From Galaxea fascicularis (Eukaryota > Cnidaria > Anthozoa > Scleractinia > Euphylliidae), in assembly GCA_948470475.1 (NCBI GenBank), contig OX419336.1, positions 14,369,479 through 14,433,478 of the forward strand: 64,000 nt of DNA, read 5' to 3'. This document shows positions 56,338 through 64,000 of the stretch, piece after piece. Every line of letters starts with the position of its first letter. The first letter of the stretch is position 1. A program made the translations under genes and the position numbers. The notes beneath the pieces are model-generated. The model saw only the letters and a program-made list of their open reading frames with translations, was not told where the DNA came from and ran no database searches.

Positions 56338-57505
56338 CTATGCCAAATATTGCAACAGTGAGGGGGGTTCTACCTCAAAAAAGTTAGAAGTTGTATTTCC
56401 ATACAAACATGTTATGTATTGTTTACCTACTGCACTCATCCCAAGTTTGAGATTTTTTTTATAATCTATGAATTTAAAGCTTTCAGCTATATCGCTAAAA
56501 AGCCATTCTACAGATACCCTAACTTCACTCATGGCTTTATTAAATGCCCTCATCTGTGGGGTCAGTGGGTTGTCACGGTAGGGACCCATCAAATGTGGTC
56601 GGAGAGGATAGGCAGGATCTCCATAAATGCAAAGAATATCTCCAGTAGGTGTTACTGCCCTTCTTTGTAAGATGTTGAGAAGCCCTGATTCTTTAAGCAT
56701 CCCAGCATCATGACGCCGTCCTTCAACGGGTCCATATAAGTTAGCAACTAAACCACTGGGGATCACAACTGCCTGAAACTTTATGGCGTGCACACGTTTG
56801 TGACCATTGTACACCATGCGCTGGTTATCACCAGGTCTTGAAATTTGACGTACCGTTCCGTCCACAAATCCAAAACAATTTTTTAGAGGACTCCCTTTTC
56901 TTGATATAGCTTGTGCATAAACCTGAAGGTTAGCAGGCGATAAAAAGGGCTGGTTGTTCCACGAAGTTAGTCGGTGAGAATGGTTTTCATAAATCCAGTT
57001 GAGGACTGTATTACTAATCATGCAAAGCTCCGGCACTGGACGGCCAAAACGGTGGATTAGATCATGGTAACGGCAAGGGTAGGCTAGTCGCTTTAAGAGT
57101 AAACATAGTCCTTCTTCACCTGAACAAACTGAATTAAAAGAAACATTTATTTCATTGCTGTCACATTTGTCAAATTTAACAGTTAGTGCATTTAGTAAGG
57201 GTTGTTCATTGATCTCAGTTATGAAAACGAAATGAGACAAGTGAATTTGTGGACAGCTTTACCTGTTCCTTGAGGGCATCGAAAATAGTCTGGGACCTGT
57301 AAAGCGTTAACCAATAAAGGGATATCTCCTTTGTCTACTCTAAATTCAGCTCTAGCTTCACTGCTGTCAATTCACTGTATTCCCAGTGAGGAAAATTTAA
57401 ATTTGTGGACTCGTACTCTTCATAAAGAATAAGAAACTCTTCTTCAGTGATCAATCCGTCAGAAAACGCGCAAACTAAGGCTTCATGAAGTTCGTGAAAT
57501 GACAT
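56338..57505 (-). CDS. Harbinger transposase (HARBI1-like, DDE_Tnp_4)
   Basis: Minus strand. Exon 1 starts MSFHELHEALVCAF at 57,505 and reaches DKGDIPLLVNALQVPDYFRC. An intron follows (about 57,132-57,269, donor GTAAAG, acceptor AATTCAG). Exon 2 reads GLCLLLKRLAYPCRYHDLIH, RFGRPVPELCMISN, CFGFVDGTVRQISRPG (first Asp), LYGPVEGRRHDAGMLKESGL (second Asp), YGDPAYPLRPHLMGPYR and NKAMSEVRVSVEWLFSDI (Glu). The catalytic domain is fully open. One likely single-base frameshift near 57,345 in exon 1 is the only defect I see; it could also be a sequencing error. It is the strongest candidate for a recently active transposase in the window. Confidence 0.85.
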
Positions 57506-57691
57506 TTTTCACACGATGACCGTCGATAAGTGATTCAACCGTAGCAGCTTGCTTGTTTACAATCTTAAATCTCTTTTTTTCGCGCCAAACGGTTCGTACT
57601 CGATCCAATCCACCATCGACAAGAACCAGACCTCTCCTGCTCGTCCAACCGTAGTCATTCAACCGTAGTGCTCAATCTTAAATTCCCTCTT

Positions 57692-57842
57692 ACCAAAGGG
57701 GCTACGCGCCCATACCACTACATTCGTCTTAGTAAAGAAGCCAAGTCTGATTTGGCCACTTGGCTTACATTTTTGGATAAGTTTAATGGCAGAACGTTTT
57801 TCTTGGATGATAAATGGGAAACGTTGTCTTCCCTTGAGCTCT
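57692..57842 (+). pseudogene. DIRS reverse transcriptase to RNase H linker
   Basis: Codes TKGATRPYHYIRLSKEAKSD, LATWLTFLDKFNGRTFF and DDKWETLSSLEL, the RT thumb/connection of the DIRS element. The frame follows on from 53,902 without change. It is cut at 57,842 by the solo LTR. Confidence 0.75.
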
Positions 57843-58409
57843 TGTTATGGTATCTCTTGACTGCCAGAAAGATATAAACTGAAACTCCTCAGTAAACCCA
57901 ACTTATTTATTTAAAAATAATTAATATAATCTTAATAACAAAGGAGGGAGTTCTGAACACTACACGTTATCTACTAGTAAACTTAAGTCACCACTGACAC
58001 GAACTCACAGTAAGTCTTCATAGTTGCTTGTAATCCACTTAACTTTGAACAAAGCTCTCCAACAGCTTTTCCAATAACAATATTCTACAGCTTCTCCACT
58101 CGGTCTCCGCCGAACAACAACAGAACTCTAAAGGTTCTCTTCTTTTCCACTTCAGCAACTCTTTTACAACTCACACTCTTTTAGCAACTTTTAACAAGTC
58201 CCTCCCAACACTACTTAGCTAACTCTTTATATACATTTTCCAGATACTTCTATTTGTATCTCATTACAACATTATCACATCATTACATAATTTAGAACTT
58301 CTATTTATATCATTGAATCATTCGGTGGAATGTTGTAGAGTGTTCCATAGTGCTACCGTAGAAGGTTCCAGATACTCAACTATTTACATTTTATATGCTC
58401 TCCATAACA
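57843..58409. mobile_element. solo LTR, 567 bp
   Basis: Begins TGTTATGG and ends CCATAACA, complementary termini with TG...CA. CTCT directly flanks both ends (57,839-57,842 and 58,410-58,413). The DIRS frame continues across when this piece is taken out (LEL before, FTDAAGSKG after). No coding region and no second LTR, so it is a recombined solo LTR. Confidence 0.8.
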
Positions 58410-58940
58410 CTCTTTACTGATGCAGCTGGTTCTAAAGGCTATGGAGCCACCTTTGGTAAGCATTGGTTTTGTGGTGCGTGGCTGGCTTCGTGGACTTCCT
58501 TAAATATTGCCTTTTTAGAGCTGTTTCCGATAGTCCGTTCATTGCACATTTGGGGGCCTCTTATGGCCAACAAATCTGTAGCTTTTTACACAGATAACGC
58601 AGCTATTGTTGATATCATTCACCAACAGACCTCTAAGCATCCATTAGTCATGATTTTAGTTTCTGATCTGGTTTTAACATCTCTTACATACAATATTTAG
58701 TTTTGAGAGCACCATATTCCAGGCGTGCATAATACTGGTGCGTATTGCATTCCACATTTTCAGGTCGAGCAGTTCAAGCAACTCTCGCCCTTGGCAGACG
58801 AATTGCCAACTCCGGTTCCCACACATCTTCTGCCAGAGAATTGGTCCCTACGTGAAGGGTTTGTTAAATTCTGCACTGTCGTTGGGCACACACAAACTTT
58901 ACCAGAGAGCTTCGGCTACTTTTACTGCCTTTTCTAAACA
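58410..58940 (+). pseudogene. DIRS RNase H and linker
   Basis: FTDAAGSKGYGATF (first Asp), NIAFLELFPIVRSL (Glu) and SVAFYTDNAAIVDII (Asp) are the RNase H catalytic blocks, then QTSKHPLVMIL. A stop near 58,700 is followed by HIPGVHNTGA (the VPG-type motif is replaced). The linker to the recombinase (HLLPENW) reads through with frame changes near 58,740 and 58,900. Confidence 0.75.
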
Positions 58941-59600
58941 ATATTTTCAGTTAGAAAATCACCTATATCTACACCATCATTGGCTCTCTTTATCTCTCAT
59001 CTCCACGCTTGGAAATTAGCATCTTCAACCATTAAATCTTACATGTCCGCTATCAGTTATGTGCACAAAATGAAAGGTTTCCGTGATCCCGTGCAGGCAT
59101 TTTTAATCAATAAATTATTGACAACCCTAACTTGTCAGGGTTCTTCTGATATCCATTTACCAATTTCTTCGCCAGTGTTGCACGAGCTGGCTGGTTCACT
59201 AGGTCATACCACATCATCCGCCTTTCAACATACTCTTTATTCTGCTATGTCCTTACTCGCCTTTTACAGCTGCTTTAGGATTGGTGAGCTAGCAGCCAAG
59301 AGCACGAATTCTGGCAGCAGGGTAGTTCAACTCCACTTTCTCACTCAGAAAGAAAACGTTCACATGATAAAAATAACAATCACACAGTTTAAACACAATA
59401 CAGCTGTATTATCGAACGGGAAGTTTCCTCACCATTTTGCCCCATTCAGGCTATGCTCAATTTTTGCAAAAACAGGGCCTCCAGTCTGGGCCACTTTTTT
59501 GCCATACTGATTTGAGCCCAATCACAGTTAGTCAGTTTAATGCAGAATTACATGGCCGTTGGAAATCTGATGTGTTTAAACTTTATATCAGGTCTGAAAC
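58941..59600 (+). pseudogene. DIRS tyrosine recombinase, partial
   Basis: N-terminal SAM-like domain (HAWKLASSTIKSYMSAISYV) and first catalytic region (LLAFYSCFRIGELAAKST, Arg I) are open in 58,980-59,510. The H-x-x-R and Tyr region is not found after 59,510; stops and frame changes begin there. Degenerate and C-terminally truncated. Confidence 0.7.
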
Positions 59601-59640
59601 CTTGCTTGCTAATTGACTACCATAGCTGCTGGGTAGCCTT

Positions 59641-61255
59641 TGGGTCTAAACCCTCATTTTTAAGTAAATTTTTTGTTTAACAGTAGTCTGATCAATGTGG
59701 AGGGTCAGGTATTGGACTGCCTCTTCACTGACTGACTTCGTTTAACGTATATGTTCAACACAGTGCTTGGTTTTTAACAATTAGCGAATCAACCTTTGAT
59801 CGCTTTCTGGTGTTATAAGTTACTCTTTGGCATATTACGAGTCTATGCCCTATTGCCTTAGTCCATTCCAGTAGTTAATGCCATGATTGTTTCCAGTGTT
59901 AGTCGGGCAAATGTAGAAGGTCAGATAGTGGACTGTTTCTTCATTGCTGTTCATTTGCCCTCTCACTTAGTGTCAATTCGTTGTAGTAAGACTTATGGTT
60001 GGCTATTGTCGCCCAGTTTTGTCAGTCAAGGGCTGTTTCCGAGCTTTAAATAACATCAAGGCTTGCATAATGCAATTGCTTCAGACCTGATTTGCACGTC
60101 TGTCTTCCATTCAGTGACACTGGTCAGTCAGGGGCTGTGGTGTCACTGTTTGGTGTGCTTTCGTTTGCAAGTTCTGCTAGCATCTTTCCGGGGTTGCGAC
60201 ATTGTTGTGGCTTGTGGCGAAAGTTTTAACCCCACCTTTCCTGAAGAGATGTTAATCTTTGTAACCTTTGTTTCAATTAAACTCGTCACATTTGTGGCCA
60301 TTTATCCCAAACGATTTGTTTTATTGTTGTCGTCTACTATCTCTTCAGCAAACTAGTGCAATGAGTGGTAGAGGTCCTGATGTCTTAATGTTTACAAATG
60401 ACTCAAGATAAAATATATTTGTATTAATTATACAGAGAGTTAGTTACGGAGTTAAATACATCCCTTAAGCTTGTTTGGAAAAACAAGAGAAAATTTATGT
60501 GAGGAAAATAATTATGTCAAAAGATGTCAGAATGAAGAGGTAGTATGGAAAATCGATGATAACTTTACCTTTACTTAGCCAGGATCCTTATAGCTTGCAG
60601 CTTTTAGGCTCATGAAAATCAGATCAAATTTTAAAACACGTATCTTAAAATTATACAGTTACCAAAATTGATAATTACAGCGTATTATAAATAGCGAAAA
60701 TCCGAGTATATAGTTGATTCATTGATGTAAACAAACCAGGGAATCCAAACATTGTACAACAGCCTACAGTTGGGAAAGAATAAATTACCAACATTTTTAT
60801 ACCCACAGGAAATTCCACAGAGATTTGTGGGCCATCATTTTTTTTAATCCATTAAAAACTCATGAAATTGTCCAATACTCCCATTCTGAGTTGGGTCGAC
60901 TAGGATGGTTGTAGACCCGACTTGGGAATAATTTCCGGAGAATAATTTCAGCACATCATTTTTTAGGCATTCAAAAAGGTTGTTGGATCAACTCCATCCG
61001 ACTTGGATTGACATGGCCTGTCAAGAGAAACGACAACCCAACTCACTGGAAGTTATTTCAGGCTCTCACAAAGGTTGTCGTTTGGACTCAATTTGTTGCA
61101 GATCATCACAGCCTGTCTTCTCAAAAAGTGACCAAATACTTTCCATCAATTCCTAAAATGCTAAAGATCACTTAAAATTGCGACAAATTTCAGTTCAATC
61201 TGTGAGGAGAGCCAATTACATAAAGTAGATGGATAAAACATAATTTTAGTGTACC
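59641..61255. other. non-coding stretch after the DIRS element
   Basis: Two similar blocks read GAGGGTCAGGTATTGGACTG near 59,700 and GAAGGTCAGATAGTGGACTG near 59,918, possibly the repeated 3' ends of the DIRS element. Elsewhere no gene or RNA is recognised. Confidence 0.4.
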
Positions 61256-61263
61256 ACTTCCAC

Positions 61264-61510
61264 ATGCTTATAGAACGAAGAGTATATGTTCTCTGTAGCG
61301 CGTTTGTGGCCTTGTCACACTCATAGAACATATACATTATGTTTAGCGTGTTTGTAGGCTCACACTTTTAGAACAAAGAATACACATTGTGTGTAACATG
61401 TTTCAGGTGTTGTGGCCTCACGCTTTCAGAATGAAGAATATGCATTGTGTGTAGCATGTTTGTGGCCTCACGCATTTAGAACGAAGAATATACATGGTGT
61501 GTATGTACAT
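61264..61510. repeat. minisatellite, about four units near 60 bp
   Basis: Diverged units share TTTAGAACGAAGAATATACA, a TTGTGTGTAGCATG block, TTTGTGGCC and TCACGC in this order (near 61,270, 61,365, 61,430 and 61,480). Non-coding, unit length varies. Confidence 0.65.
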
Positions 61511-61954
61511 TACAGTTTTAATATAAGTTAGTGTCCATGATTTGCATCTATGTATGGCATCTATGTATAGTAGTTGTGTGATTGGTTGTCTAAGAAGAAG
61601 CGTACCTCATTTTTGTAGTTTTATTTTTGTTTTTATTTTACGGCTGGCACCTTCAGTTATTGCACCACAGTTGTAAACTCACCACACTTACCTCATTCTT
61701 GCAGAGCCATGAGTTAAGATTTTTTTCAGAGACCACTGAATTGCTCGACAATGTGCTGCCATTTGTGTTTTTGTTTGTTTGAAACAAATGTTATAATAGA
61801 GGGTTAAATGCTGCAATAATCCTCGTTTCTTTAAACCCTTTCCTTGCTACCTGGCTATTTGATGTGGGTGGATGGGGCATTTCTTAAGATGTAACCCCCC
61901 TCTGCAATATCCTGTGTATGACCCTGGAATGATTTTATCTTCGTTTCACAATAG

Positions 61955-62046
61955 GAGCTACCCTTCCTTGTTATGGAATTTCTGCCTGGTGGAGAGCTAG
62001 AAAATCTATTTTTGTCGATTGGAGAATTAACAGAGGCTGCAGTGAG
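61955..62046 (+). CDS. single exon of a Ser/Thr protein kinase (AGC-like, hinge region)
   Basis: Acceptor TTTCACAATAG and donor GTATGT bracket a 92-bp exon. Frame 0 reads ELPFLVMEFLPGGELENLF, then LSIGELTEAAVR. The FLVMEFLPGGEL block is the hinge and start of helix D of AGC-type kinases (S6K/RSK or related), which bind ATP next to this segment. No further exon of the gene could be placed in the surrounding sequence, which is expected for long cnidarian introns. This is one of the few probable host exons in the window. Confidence 0.6.
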
Positions 62047-63540
62047 GTATGTAGAAAACTCTCGAATATATCTTCAAGGTATATTTACTGAACTCTAACC
62101 TCTGTTTACTGGCAAGCAAAATTTTAATCCTGTTACTTTATGCATGTGAGATAATATTTACTGTTAAACACCTACTTGCCAATCGCGGGTAAAAGTGATA
62201 ATACTTTACACCGGTAAAAGCTTTAAATGTAGTCACTTTGTCTTATGCAACGATTCAAGGTAATATGGAATCAAAGGTATATACTGCAAAACCCTGAAAA
62301 CACATTTTTAGACTGACTGTTTCAGAGGATCAAGAGGGGTGTTTCTAACAATTTTCTGATTATTCCAAAAGATCTTGAACTTTGCATTCTGAAAATTAGC
62401 CTTACTCTTTATCAAGTCCTGCTCAGTACTTTGTAATATTATTTTGATGCTGAGACAAGTAGGTCCAAACTAGACTTTCAAATTCCTGCCTTTTCTCTTT
62501 TCTGACAAGTTGACCATTCGTCAACATTGTTTTGACAGTATAAAACATTTCAGACCAGATCAGGGAATATGCTTCTTTCATGACCCTCTTATGAAATATG
62601 AAAATGAAGAGCTGCCTCACAATAACTTTGTTGTCATGATTATCATTATCATTATCATAGTCGTTGTCCTCACTGTCATCACTATCATCACTGTTATTAT
62701 TGCCATAAGTGCTACCTCGCTCATGGTATGGCACAAACTCTTGTGAGGGTCATCTCAGTAATGCTTTAATTGAAAATCCTGCACAAGCACAGACAAACTG
62801 AGCAATGACACACACATCTTAAATTGTTACTATTGAAGATTGAACATCACTGCAGATAGGAGAACAATGAGATTACAGCGTGTACTGGTGGTCTTTTGGT
62901 GTCATGTTTTACCATTTGCTTACTGCCAAGATGTGTACCTTTGTGCATTTTATGATCTTAAATTCCTCTATCACAAGTTGTAATCAACATAAAAAGGATT
63001 GTGACTTTTAATTTTTTCGGGTCTTTCTGATCTGGTGATGTCGTCACCAATAATTATTAGAGATTATTAGCTTATTACAACTTCCTTTCTTCTTGGTTCA
63101 TTTCCACCATGTGTTTGAAATCCGATTCTGATTGGTTATGATACCAAATGACACACTATCAACCCCACCTTGGATGGAAGTAACAAAGCATTGCCATCAC
63201 CGCAAGATGCAAGCTTTATGCACTTGGGCTTGATGTACAATAATAGGCCACCAGTACTTTTTGGGAAGGATGTCCAGAACCAGAATGAAACAACATTGAT
63301 TAATGCGTCTCTGATGGGGGACAAGTGAATTAAATAACCTAACAATCCAATGCCTTAGATATTTAGATTATTTAGAATTCATTTTCGACGCAATGACTTG
63401 TGAACTTTCAACTAGGGACTACCTACCCAACAAGGCCCAGAAAGAGTGTGGAAACTCCTCCCCAGTGTCTCTGGGTCAGTGATCCAAAATGGCAGCTTGT
63501 GGCCAATGTCACATAGTGAAGCACTGAGTACATTCAGTAG
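62047..63540. other. non-coding stretch with ATC microsatellite
   Basis: Contains an (ATC/GTC)n-rich microsatellite at about 62,635-62,700, which creates open frames rich in Asp/Asn or Ile on either strand. No other gene is recognised. Confidence 0.5.
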
Positions 63541-63586
63541 ATGGAGTCGCTTCACATTTTGAAGAAATGAGCTTAAATCGCATTTT

Positions 63587-64000
63587 ATGCAAAATCTTCG
63601 TCTTCGGATAGATCTTTCGAGAAGAGTAGAACATGACTATGACTATGTGTTATTTGGATTGCAACAAGTCTCAAATCACTTGTCTAGGTTGGCAGCCAGT
63701 GTAGATTTAAACGTTTTCAATGAAGTCCAAACCTCTCTTGATCAAATAATGACTGTTTTGGGAAGTGTGGAATGTAACTGGCAACCCATTTGCCTTGATG
63801 TTAATACTGAAGGATTAGTTGGTCATCCAAACTTTGAAATAAGTAAGGATCAGCTGCAGTACTACGACCTAAAAATTTCCGACATCACTGAAGCTCTCGG
63901 AGGCAGTAGAAGCACTATCAAAAGGTGTTTAAGAGAATATCGAATTTCAATAAGTGAAAGACAGACGGATATTTCAGATGCTGAACTTGACATTGTTGTA
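63587..64000 (+). CDS. IS3EU-like integrase/transposase, N-terminal part, runs off the right edge
   Basis: From ATG at 63,587 the frame stays open to the window end. It reads RRVEHDYDYVLFGLQQVSNH, then VGHPNFEISKDQLQYYDLKI (a GRP-type motif start), SDITEALGGSRSTIKRCLRE (helix-turn-helix) and DISDAELDIVV. These blocks match in order the N-terminal part of the integrase at 4533-6260 (GRPVYKI..., helix-turn-helix, ...LDIVVRNI), on the opposite strand. The catalytic core should lie to the right of this window. Unlike the first copy, no stop or frame change is seen. Confidence 0.7.
   Translation, partial: MQNLRLRIDLSRRVEHDYDYVLFGLQQVSNHLSRLAASVDLNVFNEVQTSLDQIMTVLGSVECNWQPICLDVNTEGLVGHPNFEISKDQLQYYDLKISDITEALGGSRSTIKRCLREYRISISERQTDISDAELDIVV

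Larger units (their letters stand above)
53906..57688. mobile_element. Harbinger-type DNA transposon, 3.8 kb, two genes
   Basis: Ends AGGGAATTTAAGATT are perfect 15-bp inverted repeats, followed on both sides by an imperfect continuation with ACTACGGTT and CTACGGTTGGACGAG. The target copy is CTT (53,903-53,905 and 57,689-57,691), the 3-bp duplication typical of Harbinger. It encodes the usual pair: a Myb/SANT-like DNA-binding protein on plus and a HARBI1-like transposase on minus. Both are only lightly damaged, so this is a young copy. It sits in the RT of the DIRS element. Confidence 0.88.
53220..59640 (+). mobile_element. DIRS-type retrotransposon, interrupted twice
   Basis: Order on plus: RT (53,230-53,905, continued 57,692-57,842), RNase H (from 58,410), tyrosine recombinase (to about 59,600). 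A Harbinger element occupies 53,906-57,688 and a solo LTR 57,843-58,409. Taking both out brings the RT and RNase H into one open path. The element differs in sequence from the Ngaro/DIRS copy at 31-36 kb. Ends were not identified. Confidence 0.8.

Noticed and set aside
62423..62734. Acidic Asp/Asn-rich open frame on the minus strand
   Set aside because: It is produced by the ATC/GTC microsatellite and has no conserved motif.

Overview
The window looks like a repeat-dense nuclear contig from a cnidarian, most likely a stony coral. It has spliced genes with GT-AG introns, AT-rich composition, and a tRNA-bearing tandem repeat whose antisense reading gives the familiar coral artefact HSSVGRASHRYRGGHGFESR. 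It also has a large mix of eukaryotic transposable elements (IS3EU-, ISL2EU- and Harbinger-type DNA transposons, DIRS/Ngaro tyrosine-recombinase retroelements, L1/Tx1- and CR1/L2-type LINEs, Penelope, Gypsy, and Polinton-type DNA polymerases). There are no bacterial operons, rRNA genes or CRISPR arrays. Nearly every coding region is a degenerate, nested transposon. Probable host sequence is limited to a HECT-type ubiquitin ligase pseudogene (1-3.3 kb), a decayed multi-exon Cys-rich gene (30.1-43.9 kb) and one exon of a protein kinase (about 62.0 kb).

Layout: 0-3.3 kb HECT gene (+, frameshifted). 4.5-6.3 kb IS3EU-like integrase (-). 7.0-8.0 kb internally deleted copy A of a DDE transposase (-). 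8.7-12.6 kb CR1/L2-type LINE, interrupted by a 1.97 kb TA-flanked TIR element (10.53-12.50) with CCGCAAGAA subterminal arrays. 13.4-28.3 kb ISL2EU transposon (THAP/coiled-coil/DDE transposase on +, SAP-SWIM-YqaJ protein on -), split at its coiled coil by a 10.6 kb element (13,895-24,537). 28.3-29.5 kb Polinton-type DNA polymerase B remnant. 30.1-43.9 kb unknown Cys-rich gene carrying an 8.4 kb TIR element in an intron (itself holding an Ngaro/DIRS retroelement and another TIR element) and a Gypsy element in an exon. 45.4-51.2 kb several L1/Tx1 and L2 fragments around a four-unit tRNA-containing tandem array. 51.6-52.9 kb second, different PolB remnant. 53.2-59.6 kb DIRS element interrupted by a complete Harbinger element and by a solo LTR. 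59.6-64 kb mostly non-coding, one kinase exon, and the start of a second IS3EU-like integrase running off the right edge.

The most interesting object is the 10.6 kb element. It has about 2 kb terminal inverted repeats and a flush 8-bp target duplication (AAAAGGCA / AAAAGGAA). Between the arms lie two divergently oriented genes. One encodes a DDE transposase fused to an OTU-type cysteine-protease domain and a Cys-rich (CxC-like) domain. The other encodes a DUF3987-type P-loop protein. Removing the element and one target copy leaves the ISL2EU reading frame open, so the boundaries are well supported. I do not recognise this gene combination as a described transposon family. Both genes carry stops and frameshifts here, so this is a fossil copy.

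Several other insertions can be dated relative to each other because the interrupted reading frame is still recognisable on both sides: Harbinger (CTT duplication) and solo LTR (CTCT) in the DIRS element, Gypsy (CTGTG) in the Cys-rich gene, and a TTAA element with an empty site in the opposite inverted-repeat arm.
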